Source: an uncultured Mucilaginibacter sp.
GTDB taxonomy: Bacteria; Bacteroidota; Bacteroidia; Sphingobacteriales; Sphingobacteriaceae
Direction of reading: 5' to 3'
Assembly (NCBI GenBank): GCA_913775265.1
Contig: CAJYJH010000090.1
Span: 1 to 47,069 of the forward strand
DNA: 47,069 nucleotides
Below the pieces are notes generated by a model. The model was not told the origin of the DNA. It worked only from the letters and a program-made list of their open reading frames with translations, and searched no databases. Below are positions 33,775-42,466 of this stretch, in pieces (position 1 is the first letter of the stretch; every line of letters starts with the position of its first letter). The translations under genes and the position numbers were made by a program.

Positions 33775-34626
33775 TTATTTGTCGATCATTTTGTAGTAGC
33801 GAACATAGTCGACATCCATGCTGGCCGGAAAGATGTTGGTATCCAAGCCTTGAGCCCCACCCCAATCGCCACCATAGGCAATGTTAAAAAGTAAGTGAAA
33901 GCGCTTATCAAACGGCCATTCAGCCGGGCCCGATCCATCGTTCACATACTCCAGCAACAAAACATCATCTACATATCCTTTGATAGAGTATGGCGTCCAA
34001 TCCATACGGTACACATGATACTGAGTGCTTACATTATCTATTTTGCGGGTGCCCGTTTTACCATTATTGAGTTTGAAATTAAATTTTTCGGTATGAGCGC
34101 TTACATGGATGACGTTGGGGTCATAACCTACATGCTCCATAATATCAAACTCGCCCGATGATGGCCAGTTACCGTAAGCAAAATCAGTGGGCAGCGTCCA
34201 TAGAGCAGGCCATGTCCCTTTCCCGGTGGGCAGCTTGGCTTTGATCTCAATCCGTCCGTATAAAAAGTCAAATTTATTACGGGTGACTAATCGCGCAGAC
34301 GTGTAATTACGGCCGCCAAAATCTTCTTTGCGCAGAGTAATAGTTAAATTACCGTTAGCTACGCTGGCATTGTTAACGCTGTTAGTATAATATTGCAACT
34401 CATTGTTACCCCAACCGCTACCGCCAATGTCATATCCCCACTTGGCAGTATCCGGTTTGCCGGTGTAATTAAACTCATCCTGCCAAAAAGCGGTGGTGGC
34501 AAACGTCCACCCCTTATCTACCGGGGGTGTTGGTGTAGAGATGTACGGCGTAGCCTCATCACCTTTGCCCGAGCACGAAAAAAAAGCCAGAAATAATAGA
34601 GTACTTATATTAGCATATAATCGCAT
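33775..34626 (-). CDS. GH16 family endo-glucanase (laminarinase type), lipoprotein
   Basis: A 283-aa lipoprotein with signal MRLYANISTLLFLAFFSC (Cys18). The beta-sandwich catalytic domain has ARLVTRNKFDFLYGRIEIKAKLP, and the GH16 catalytic motif lies in GEFDIMEHVG, with Glu159, Asp161 and Glu164 (ExDxxE, including the extra residue of the laminarinase group). HVYRMDWTPYSIKGYVDD and HLLFNIAYGGDWGG follow. It should be an endo-beta-1,3-glucanase at the cell surface that makes oligosaccharides for SusCD uptake. It is the first enzyme after SusD, separated from it by a hairpin that may reduce readthrough. Confidence 0.92.
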   Translation of the reverse strand: MRLYANISTLLFLAFFSCSGKGDEATPYISTPTPPVDKGWTFATTAFWQDEFNYTGKPDTAKWGYDIGGSGWGNNELQYYTNSVNNASVANGNLTITLRKEDFGGRNYTSARLVTRNKFDFLYGRIEIKAKLPTGKGTWPALWTLPTDFAYGNWPSSGEFDIMEHVGYDPNVIHVSAHTEKFNFKLNNGKTGTRKIDNVSTQYHVYRMDWTPYSIKGYVDDVLLLEYVNDGSGPAEWPFDKRFHLLFNIAYGGDWGGAQGLDTNIFPASMDVDYVRYYKMIDK

Positions 34627-34643
34627 AAAACAGTTTGGTAAAT

Positions 34644-34670
34644 AAAGCAGCCGGGTTAACCGGCTGCTTT
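34644..34670 (-). terminator. Intercistronic hairpin between SusD and GH16
   Basis: A perfect 11-bp GC-rich stem (AAAGCAGCCGG / CCGGCTGCTTT) with a 5-nt loop lies in the 59-bp gap after SusD. The minus-strand T-run is short (TTTATTT). This fits a partial terminator that lets SusCD be made in excess of the enzymes downstream. Confidence 0.7.
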
Positions 34671-34685
34671 ATTATTATAAGTAAA

Positions 34686-36197
34686 TTAATAACCAGGGTT
34701 TTGAACCAATTTGGTATTACTTAATTCGTTAAGTGGAATTGGTAAAATTTCGTGAGTACCTGCTTTGAAGCCTTTAAAGCTTAATGCTGTGGCTGCTCTT
34801 CCAGTTCTTACAAGGTCAAACCAACGATGCCCTTCTGTTGCCAATTCTAAACGACGCTCATTGTAAATATTATCCAATGTTGCCGGAACAGCCGCTAAAC
34901 CAACTCGTGATCTTACTGCATTTAACAATGCCGATGCACGACTGGCATCACCACCGCTTTGAACTAAGGCTTCAGCCTCCATCAAATAAGTATCGGCCAA
35001 ACGAATCTCAATATAATCGTTCGGAAAATTAAGCTCGGCAGTACCTGTTGCTGCTTTATACTTAAGTAAAGGAGCAAACTTTTGAATGTGATAGCCGGTG
35101 CCTTGATAGCTGCTTTCATAACTGCTTTTGGTTACTTTAGCCAAGCTATCCATATTTACAATGGTGTAGCCATACCTCGGGTCACCCTTCATAGCATTAA
35201 CCAATTGAGTGGTTACGGGATTAAAACCCCAACCTCCCCAATAAACAGGGCCGTTATAACCACGCGCACCAACCATTTGCACATAAACGTTCGATTTAAA
35301 CTGGTTCCAGTTATTCCAGCTGTAGCTTTGGGAACCGGTATGAACAATTTCGAATATAGACTCGCTATTAAACTTATTTTCAGGGCTAAAAATGGCACCG
35401 AAATTAGTTAACAGCTTATGGTTAAATGGCCCGGCAGCACCTGGAGTTCCGTTTACTAAAGCAAATTGCGTAGCAGCCGCAGCCCATTTCTTTTCGTAAA
35501 GTAGTACTTTACCTAAAAGTGCGATAGCTGCAGGCTTAGTAGCGCGCCCGTTCTCGCTCGATGCAACAGTTGCAGGCAAATCTGCTATGGCAGCATTAAG
35601 GTCAGCTTCTATCTGAGCATAAACAGCTTCTTGTGCAGCTTGAGGCTGGTTATAAACCTCATCGGGTGACAGTGGTGCTGTAAACAGAGGCACATTTTTA
35701 AATAAACGCACTAAATCAAAATAGTAATGCCCTCTTAAAAATTTGGCTTCGGCTGTGTAGCGTTTTTTATCAGCATCGCTCAGCCCAGGAACGTTAGGAA
35801 GTTTGGATAAAATAATATTTGTGCGGCTTACACCCCTAAAATTATTACCCCAAAAACCACCTTGCGGTCCGGATGCCGGAGTTAAGGTGTAAGTATTCCA
35901 GTTTTGCCATTGCGGAACATCAGAATTACCGCCACCGCCGGCAAAACAATCATCGGAGGCCGAATTTAACGGGCCCAAGGGGCCGGCATAAGTGTTATCC
36001 AAGCCACCTGTTTCGGTTACCAAAGGATCATAAGCAGCTACTAAACCGGTAAATGCTTCTGTTGGGTTTGAATAATAATTAGATTCGAGCGACTGTCCTG
36101 CGGGCTGAAGCTCAAGAAACGATTTTTTACAGGATGCAAAGCCGGCCAAGCCAAAAAACAGGATGGCTGCACCGTAATTGATATATTTTCTTTTCAT
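34686..36197 (-). CDS. SusD/RagB-family glycan-binding lipoprotein
   Basis: A 503-aa SusD-like protein. The lipoprotein signal is MKRKYINYGAAILFFGLAGFASC (Cys23), followed by Lys-Lys-Ser. The helical TPR-rich body begins FLELQPAGQSLESNYYSNPTEAF, and the family-typical C-terminal region RRLELATEGHRWFDLVRTGRA is intact. It closes the extracellular side of the SusC channel and binds glycan fragments. The gene starts 23 nt after SusC. The binding target is inferred as beta-glucan from the neighbouring enzymes. Confidence 0.95.
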   Translation of the reverse strand: MKRKYINYGAAILFFGLAGFASCKKSFLELQPAGQSLESNYYSNPTEAFTGLVAAYDPLVTETGGLDNTYAGPLGPLNSASDDCFAGGGGNSDVPQWQNWNTYTLTPASGPQGGFWGNNFRGVSRTNIILSKLPNVPGLSDADKKRYTAEAKFLRGHYYFDLVRLFKNVPLFTAPLSPDEVYNQPQAAQEAVYAQIEADLNAAIADLPATVASSENGRATKPAAIALLGKVLLYEKKWAAAATQFALVNGTPGAAGPFNHKLLTNFGAIFSPENKFNSESIFEIVHTGSQSYSWNNWNQFKSNVYVQMVGARGYNGPVYWGGWGFNPVTTQLVNAMKGDPRYGYTIVNMDSLAKVTKSSYESSYQGTGYHIQKFAPLLKYKAATGTAELNFPNDYIEIRLADTYLMEAEALVQSGGDASRASALLNAVRSRVGLAAVPATLDNIYNERRLELATEGHRWFDLVRTGRAATALSFKGFKAGTHEILPIPLNELSNTKLVQNPGY

Positions 36198-36220
36198 AAA
36201 AAATGAATTAAAATTTGCTG

Positions 36221-39200
36221 TTAGAAAGTAATATCTAATCCTAAAAGGAATGAACGTGATTGTGGATATAAACCTCTGTCTACACCACCAACAATCTCCG
36301 GATCAAAGCCATTATATTTAGTGATAGTAGCTAAGTTGTTGCTGCTCAAATAAAATCTTACACGTTGAATATCAACTTTGCTTAATACACTTTTAGGGAT
36401 GCTGTAACCTATTTGCGCAGTTTTAACACGGAAATAAGCACCACTTTGCAAGTAAAAGTCTGATGGGTTGGCAAAGTTTTTATTAGGATCGGTATCGGTT
36501 AAACGGGGATAATTGCTTCCGCTGTTGGTAGGTGTCCATGCATCTAAAGCAGCTAACGGGTAATTGGCTTTCTGAATATCCAAACGGCGGTACCCCTGGT
36601 ATATTTTATTACCCCAGGCACCTTGTCCAAATATCTTAAAGTCAAAACCTTTGTAATTTGCACTCACATTTAAGCCATAGGTGTAAGAGGGTAACTGTGA
36701 GCCTAAGAAAACACGGTCGGCAGCATCAATAGTACCATTACCGTTAGTGTCTTGAAACTTTAAGTCTCCGGGCTTGGCATTGCCCTGAATTTTGTTGCCG
36801 TTTAAGGCATAAGCATCAATTTCTGCCTGTGAATGGAATACACCTAAAGTTTTAAAACCAAAAAATGAACTAACTGGCTGGCCTGCCTGAGTACGGAATA
36901 GCGGGTAGCTGCTGTTTTGGAAACTACCACCATCTAAAAATGGAGTAACACCTAAGTTGGTAACCTCATTATGGTTGTAAGAAATGTTACCTCCAAAGTT
37001 CATTTTAAGATCGCCGAATGATTTAGTATAATTTAGCTCAACCTCAATACCTTTGTTTTCCAGATCGCCTACGTTAGCCCGCAATGCACTATTAAAACCG
37101 GCATACCCGGGTAGTGGTACAAATTGCAGCATATCTTTGGTAACCTTTCTGTACAAATCAACCGTTAAGCTTAAATTCTTGAACAATACAGCATCAAAAC
37201 CAATATCTGTAGTGTGCGTAGATTCCCATTTCAGGTTAGGGTTGGCAGGTGAGTTAGGGCTGTTACCTATAAATAACTGATCGTTGCCAAATACATAATT
37301 GTTACCGCCACCAACAACAGAGGTGTATTGAAATGGATCTAAAGCAAGCTCATTACCTATTACACCATAAGATGCACGAAGTTTGAAGAAATCAACAAAT
37401 GAGTTTTTGGGAAAGAAATCTTCTCTGGTAGCCACCCAGCCAACTTGTGCTGAAGGGAAAGTACCATATACATTATTTGAACCAAATTTTGAAGACCCAT
37501 CACGACGAACAATACCTGTAAAAAGATACTTTTGATTGTAATCATAGTTCAAACGTCCGAAGTATGAAAAAACGTGGTATGGCTGAGATTCGTAAGCACC
37601 ACCAATCCTGTTGGCATTAGGCAATGCATAGTTGAACGAAAGCTGTGAATAATTGGCTACCGGCAAGTTGTTGTAAGTAGCGTTTACGCCAACTTCGTCC
37701 TGCTCAAATGCACTTGTACCTAATAAAGCAGTAAAGCTATGTGCCCCAAAAGCATGGCTGTATGAAGCCGTATTATCCCAGTTCCAGGTTAAATTACGGT
37801 TGCTTGAGCGGTTTGCGCTTTGGTTAGTTGTGTTATTATTTTGAGTACCCAGGTAATATAATGGGGTGTATGACTGGCTACCAAAAAATGCTTGTTTACC
37901 GTTAATTTGAGTTCTGAACTTCAAGCCTGTAACTGGCTCTATTTCCACATAAGCATTGCCCAATATATTATGTGACCATCCGTAGTTACCACGCTGGGTT
38001 TCCAGGTAAGCCAACGGGTTTGACATTTCCTGTCCAACATTTTGTGATATGCTGTAAGGTATACCATCTGCATTGCGTATTACCGGCCGGGTTGCATATA
38101 CGGTTCCGGCAGTATTACCAGTGTACAACACCGGTGTAGTCGGATCAAGATTCAAAGCTGAGCTTAAAGGGCCGCCAAACTCACTGTTAGTACTAAAATT
38201 GCTTTGGTTTCTGTTATATACGTAGCTAAAATTTTGTCCAATGGTTAGCCATTTTTTAAGTTTAGCACTGTTATTGGCTACAAAGTTGTAACGCTTATAA
38301 TTTGAAATATCCGGAAATATAGTTCCTTGCTGATTTAAATAAGAAAACGAAATATAGCTGGATGTTTTCTCAGTACCTGATTGTATACTTAAACTGTGAT
38401 TTTGTATAAAGGCACTTTTATCAAAAATCACGTCCTGCCAATCTGTACCTGCACCAAGCGATGATGGGTTTGCATAGGGTAAGGCAGTACCGTCGTTTAC
38501 CGCTACCTGGTTTCGTAAAGTTGCATATTGCTCTGCGTTGGTAACCTTAGCCCTGGTAATAGGGTTTTGGTAACCGGCATAACCGTTGTAATTTAACACA
38601 GGCGCTCCAGATTTGCCTTTTTTAGTAGTTACCAAAATAACACCATTAGATGAGCGTGACCCGTAAATGGCCGCTGACGCATCTTTTAATACTTCAAAAG
38701 ATTCGATATCATTAGGATTAATATTTTCGATACCACCATTTAAAACAACTACCCCATCCACTACATATAATGGCTCACTGTTGTTAATTGAGTTAACACC
38801 GCGTATACGGATTTGAGCGCCAGTACCTGGTGCACCAGAACTGTTAACCACTGTAACACCAGATGTGCGGCCTTGTAATGCCTGATTAACGTTCAAAACC
38901 TGCTGATCTTGAATATCGCTGGCTTTAACCCGGCTAATAGCACCTGTAACCACACTTTTCTTCTGTGTACCAAAACCTACTACTACCACATCGTTCAGAT
39001 TAGTAGTTTCTTCGGTCATGGTGATATTAACTACACTTAGTCCTCCTACACCTACAGTTTGGGTAGCATAACCCACGTAGGTTGCTATTAACGTAGCATT
39101 AGGCTGGGTGTTAATACTATAATTACCGTTAACATCAGTAACACTGCCGGTGCTGGTGCCTTGTACTTTAACTGATACGCCTACTAAAGGCTGTCCGGCC

Positions 39201-39295
39201 TTGTCAGTTACTTTACCTTTAATAGCGCTTTGAGCCAGCACCATTTGGGCAGCAATAAAAATGAAAGAAATTAATAAAGTAAGTTTTTTTCTCAT
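36221..39295 (-). CDS. SusC/RagA-family TonB-dependent outer-membrane transporter
   Basis: A 1024-aa SusC-like protein. The signal peptide (LLISFIFIAAQMVLAQ) runs into a CarboxypepD_reg-like domain (IKGKVTDKAGQPLVGVSVKVQGTSTG), a TonB box region (LNDVVVVGFG), the plug (VNQALQGRTSGVTV, IRIRGVNSINNSEPLYVVDG, IESFEVLKDASAAIYGSRSSNGVI) and a 22-strand barrel ending in RSFLLGLDITF. There is no N-terminal secretin/STN domain, so it is not a transducer for an ECF sigma/anti-sigma pair, and none is encoded nearby. It should import oligosaccharides made by the surface GH16 and GH30 lipoproteins. The first gene of the operon, it is preceded by a long leader of about 200 nt if the -7 box at 39511-39518 is used. 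Confidence 0.96.
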   Translation of the reverse strand: MRKKLTLLISFIFIAAQMVLAQSAIKGKVTDKAGQPLVGVSVKVQGTSTGSVTDVNGNYSINTQPNATLIATYVGYATQTVGVGGLSVVNITMTEETTNLNDVVVVGFGTQKKSVVTGAISRVKASDIQDQQVLNVNQALQGRTSGVTVVNSSGAPGTGAQIRIRGVNSINNSEPLYVVDGVVVLNGGIENINPNDIESFEVLKDASAAIYGSRSSNGVILVTTKKGKSGAPVLNYNGYAGYQNPITRAKVTNAEQYATLRNQVAVNDGTALPYANPSSLGAGTDWQDVIFDKSAFIQNHSLSIQSGTEKTSSYISFSYLNQQGTIFPDISNYKRYNFVANNSAKLKKWLTIGQNFSYVYNRNQSNFSTNSEFGGPLSSALNLDPTTPVLYTGNTAGTVYATRPVIRNADGIPYSISQNVGQEMSNPLAYLETQRGNYGWSHNILGNAYVEIEPVTGLKFRTQINGKQAFFGSQSYTPLYYLGTQNNNTTNQSANRSSNRNLTWNWDNTASYSHAFGAHSFTALLGTSAFEQDEVGVNATYNNLPVANYSQLSFNYALPNANRIGGAYESQPYHVFSYFGRLNYDYNQKYLFTGIVRRDGSSKFGSNNVYGTFPSAQVGWVATREDFFPKNSFVDFFKLRASYGVIGNELALDPFQYTSVVGGGNNYVFGNDQLFIGNSPNSPANPNLKWESTHTTDIGFDAVLFKNLSLTVDLYRKVTKDMLQFVPLPGYAGFNSALRANVGDLENKGIEVELNYTKSFGDLKMNFGGNISYNHNEVTNLGVTPFLDGGSFQNSSYPLFRTQAGQPVSSFFGFKTLGVFHSQAEIDAYALNGNKIQGNAKPGDLKFQDTNGNGTIDAADRVFLGSQLPSYTYGLNVSANYKGFDFKIFGQGAWGNKIYQGYRRLDIQKANYPLAALDAWTPTNSGSNYPRLTDTDPNKNFANPSDFYLQSGAYFRVKTAQIGYSIPKSVLSKVDIQRVRFYLSSNNLATITKYNGFDPEIVGGVDRGLYPQSRSFLLGLDITF

Positions 39296-39510
39296 AATGT
39301 AAAAAGCTGATTGAAAATTTAATAGCTGTATGGCTCTAAGCTTGGCGAGCTCATACTGTAAAAACAGGTAAATAGAGGGTTACCCATAATGCCTTAGCAG
39401 GTACGCTGTACTCATGTTGTATAAATAAATTGTATAACTGGCTGTGGCGAAAATCAAGTGTCGCCTTACTAATTGGTGCTGTAAAGGTATGTAACAAAAA
39501 AAGTATCAAA

Positions 39511-39518
39511 CAAATTTA
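39511..39518 (-). promoter_or_regulatory. Candidate -7 box of the SusC operon
   Basis: The minus strand reads TAAATTTG, an exact TAnnTTTG match and the only one in the 215 bp upstream of SusC. No good -33 TTG is found at the usual distance. It implies a 5' leader of about 200 nt. The 743-bp gap 39296-40038 holds no gene, only these regulatory elements. Confidence 0.4.
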
Positions 39519-39544
39519 TTTTCATAAATATTTGATTTTTAGAT

Positions 39545-39584
39545 AGTTAACAACATTTTGAAACGTTTTGACAACAAGTTAACT
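39545..39584. promoter_or_regulatory. Concentric 40-bp dyad (candidate operator) between SusC and GH3
   Basis: Outer arms AGTTAAC (39545-39551) and GTTAACT (39578-39584) and an inner palindrome AAACGTTT (39561-39568) share one centre at 39564.5, with 9-nt spacers on each side. The core TGAAACGTTTTGA resembles LacI-family operators. The dyad lies just beyond the candidate SusC -7 box, where a regulator could act on both divergent genes. Confidence 0.5.
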
Positions 39585-39829
39585 TTAGATGTTTAGTACT
39601 GATAATCAGTAACAAAAGCTGCAATGGGCCTGATTTGAAGAGATATTTTGATACGGTATAATCCGGATGATGATTTCTATACAAGAACTGTTGGTTTGTG
39701 CCTGTACGTACTCATAGGGCACTTTATGTCTACATAAATTTCTAAGGAAATAAGCGTATTAACTATTTAGCTTAAGTGATCAGTTAAAAATAGATTCCTG
39801 TTAGTTATCAACTGCTTACAAAATCAGAT

Positions 39830-39844
39830 GCTTGATTATCAAGC
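39830..39844. promoter_or_regulatory. 15-bp palindrome upstream of the GH3 gene
   Basis: GCTTGATTATCAAGC is a perfect odd palindrome (7-bp arms around a central T), 76 bp upstream of the candidate GH3 -7 box. It is a possible operator; no other copy was noticed in the gap. Confidence 0.35.
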
Positions 39845-39919
39845 GTATCAAACCGAAAACAACTACCTGTAATTCAGTGTTTTATAAAAAAAATGCTATT
39901 TAGAGCAGGATAGATTGTT

Positions 39920-39927
39920 TAATTTTG
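39920..39927 (+). promoter_or_regulatory. Candidate -7 box of the GH3 gene
   Basis: TAATTTTG matches TAnnTTTG exactly and lies 112 nt upstream of the GH3 ATG. No clear -33 TTG is present at the usual spacing, so recruitment may need an activator. Confidence 0.45.
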
Positions 39928-40038
39928 CCATGAAGCATCTAACTATCTAATCAGTAATTTGATAACTCCCGTAAGCAATGCTTAAGCAACTTCATTAATG
40001 CTTTGAAAAGAACACCTCAATTCACTTATAAACTTATT

Positions 40039-42279
40039 ATGCTATCTAAACTCACACTCACAGCATTAGCTGTTACTTCTTTTTGCATATCCGTACAGGC
40101 GCAGGTCAAGCAGGGCTCCTCAGGCTCTATTGATCGAAAAGTAGATAAGCTACTATCTCAAATGACGTTGGAAGAAAAGATTGGCCAGCTTAATCAATAC
40201 ACCAGCGACCGCCTTTCTACCGGGCCACTTACGCCTAACAGTTCCAAGTATCAGGAAATTAAAGATGGTAAAGTAGGTTCCATGCTTAATGTGCGCGGGG
40301 CTAAAGAAACCCGAACTATTCAGGAAATGGCAATGCAGTCGCGTCTTAAAATACCGCTACTATTTGGCTTAGATGTGATACATGGTTACCGGGTAACCTT
40401 CCCTATCCCACTGGCTGAAGCTGCTAGTTGGGATTTAAAGGCTATTGAAAATTCGGCCCGGGTTGCAGCCACCGAATCTTCCGCATCGGGCATCCACTGG
40501 ACCTTTGCCCCGATGGTAGATATAGCACGCGACCCACGCTGGGGCCGGGTGATGGAAGGTGCAGGTGAAGACCCATATTTAGGATCGTTGATTGCCCGCG
40601 CCCGGGTACAGGGCTTTCAGGGTAAGGGTTTAGGTAGTTTAGATGCGGTGATGGCTTGTGCCAAACATTTTGCTGCCTATGGCGCTGCCATTGCTGGCCG
40701 CGATTATAATACCGTTGATATGAGCGATCGCCAGTTATGGGAAACTTACCTGCCACCATTTAAAGCAGCAGTTGATGCGGGTGCTGCCACATTTATGAAC
40801 TCCTTTAACGAATTGAATGGCATACCCGCCACCGGTAACGCTTACTTACAGCGCGACATCCTGAAAGGAAAATGGAATTACCAAGGCTTTGTAGTGAGTG
40901 ATTGGGGTTCGATCAGCGAAATGGTAGCTCACGGTTTTGCCAAAAACAACACCGATGCTGCCCGCCTGGCCATTACTGCCGGTAGCGACATGGATATGGA
41001 AGGCCATGCCTATCTTACTGGTTTACCTACCTTAGTTAAAGAAAACAAGGTTGACGTGGCTCTGATTAATGATGCTGTGAAACGCATCCTACGCAAAAAA
41101 TTTGAATTAGGCTTGTTTGATGATCCGTACCGCTTTAGTAACGAAGCCCGCGAAAAGAAAGTGCTTAACTCAGCACAAAACCGCCAAGCGGCATTGGATG
41201 TAGCTCAAAAAAGCATCGTACTTCTGAAAAATGATAATCAATTGCTCCCCCTGTCAAAAGCAACCAAAACCATAGCGGTTATTGGTCCGCTGGGTAAATC
41301 GAGCAGTGATATGAAAGGTTTTTGGTCGGTTGAGTGGGACAATGATCACTTGGTATCACCGTTTGAAGGTTTACAAAATAAACTGGGTAAACAAACTAAT
41401 CTGCTATATAGCCAAGGCTGCAATATCAATGATAGTTTGCGTACCGGTTTTGCCGATGCCGTAGCCACTGCCCAAAAAGCCGACGTAATCATTATGGCCG
41501 TAGGCGAAGCCTTTAACATGAGCGGCGAAGCTAAAAGCCGCGCTAATATTCATCTACCTGGCGTGCAGGAAGATTTAATTAAAGCCATTAAAGCTACCGG
41601 CAAACCCGTAGTAGTAATGGTAATGGCTGGAAGGCCGCTTATTTTTAACTGGACAGCCGACCATGCCGATGCCATTTTATACACATGGTGGTTAGGCAGC
41701 GAGGCAGGCAATGCTATGGCCAACGTACTTTTTGGCGATTATAACCCGGCCGGTAAATTGCCTATCTCCTTTCCGCATGCCGAAGGGCAAATCCCTGTTT
41801 TTTATAGCAGCAAAAGCACCGGCCGCCCTTCTCCGAATGGCGAACCTGCTCCTTACCGTTCCAGCTATCTGGACATTTCTAATACGCCCCGATATGCGTT
41901 TGGGTACGGCTTGAGTTATACCGACTTCGCTTTTACAGATTTAAAGCTCAGCAAAACGAAAATTAACAAAACCGATGAGTTAACAGTAAGCTTCACCTTA
42001 AAAAATACCGGTAAATATGCCGGTGAGGAAGTAGTGCAAATGTACGTGCAGGATGTAGTAGCCAGCGTAACCCGCCCGGTTAAAGAGTTGAAAGACTTTC
42101 AGAAAGTGTATCTCAAACCCGGCGAGAGCAAGAATATCAGCTTTACTATTAACCGCGAAAAACTTTCTTTTTACGACCAGAAAATGAACTGGACTACCGA
42201 ACCCGGAGAATTTAAACTGATGATTGGTAACGCCTCAGATCATATTTTATTGCAAGATAAATTTGAGTTGATGAACTAA
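40039..42279 (+). CDS. bglX: GH3 family beta-glucosidase (BglX-like)
   Basis: A 746-aa GH3 enzyme of BglX length. The ATG at 40039 opens a signal peptide (MLSKLTLTALAVTSFCISVQAQ). An upstream TTG at 40003 is less likely. The N-terminal barrel has LFGLDVIHGYRVTFPIPLAEAASWD, DPRWGRVMEGAGEDPYLG, KHFAAYG and the nucleophile Asp288 in VVSDWG. The second domain carries GEAFNMSGEAKSRANIHLPG with the likely acid/base Glu, and a fibronectin-III-like domain closes the protein (GEEVVQMYVQDVVASVTRPVKELKDFQKV). It should release glucose from beta-glucan oligosaccharides in the periplasm. It is divergent from SusC and shares its regulatory region. Confidence 0.95.
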   Translation: MLSKLTLTALAVTSFCISVQAQVKQGSSGSIDRKVDKLLSQMTLEEKIGQLNQYTSDRLSTGPLTPNSSKYQEIKDGKVGSMLNVRGAKETRTIQEMAMQSRLKIPLLFGLDVIHGYRVTFPIPLAEAASWDLKAIENSARVAATESSASGIHWTFAPMVDIARDPRWGRVMEGAGEDPYLGSLIARARVQGFQGKGLGSLDAVMACAKHFAAYGAAIAGRDYNTVDMSDRQLWETYLPPFKAAVDAGAATFMNSFNELNGIPATGNAYLQRDILKGKWNYQGFVVSDWGSISEMVAHGFAKNNTDAARLAITAGSDMDMEGHAYLTGLPTLVKENKVDVALINDAVKRILRKKFELGLFDDPYRFSNEAREKKVLNSAQNRQAALDVAQKSIVLLKNDNQLLPLSKATKTIAVIGPLGKSSSDMKGFWSVEWDNDHLVSPFEGLQNKLGKQTNLLYSQGCNINDSLRTGFADAVATAQKADVIIMAVGEAFNMSGEAKSRANIHLPGVQEDLIKAIKATGKPVVVMVMAGRPLIFNWTADHADAILYTWWLGSEAGNAMANVLFGDYNPAGKLPISFPHAEGQIPVFYSSKSTGRPSPNGEPAPYRSSYLDISNTPRYAFGYGLSYTDFAFTDLKLSKTKINKTDELTVSFTLKNTGKYAGEEVVQMYVQDVVASVTRPVKELKDFQKVYLKPGESKNISFTINREKLSFYDQKMNWTTEPGEFKLMIGNASDHILLQDKFELMN

Positions 42280-42301
42280 TATTAACGAATTAATCAAACA
42301 C

Positions 42302-42336
42302 AAAATGCCGCCATAAATAAGCGGCATTTTGTGTTT
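42302..42336 (+). terminator. Intrinsic terminator of the GH3 gene
   Basis: A perfect 10-bp stem (AAAATGCCGC / GCGGCATTTT) with a 9-nt loop is followed by GTGTTT, 22 nt past the stop codon. Confidence 0.85.
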
Positions 42337-42386
42337 ACAGATATATGCATTGGTTACATCTGCATACAATTACAGGCGAAACAAGC

Positions 42387-42416
42387 TTGCTTACGCCGTT
42401 ATACTGTTTAACTTTG
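42387..42416 (+). promoter_or_regulatory. Promoter of the PRPP-synthetase-like gene
   Basis: TTG (42387-42389), a 19-nt spacer and TAACTTTG (42409-42416) match the Bacteroidota promoter consensus in both elements. The ATG is 50 nt downstream of the -7 box. Confidence 0.75.
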
Positions 42417-42466
42417 CACGCCAGTAACGCCGGATACATTTATTGCCCGGCATCAACCATAGCACC

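Noticed and set aside
33755..33865. Longer N-terminus of the second GH30 protein
   Set aside because: It would bury the lipoprotein signal at residue 38 and overlap the end of the GH16 gene; the ATG at 33754 is far better.
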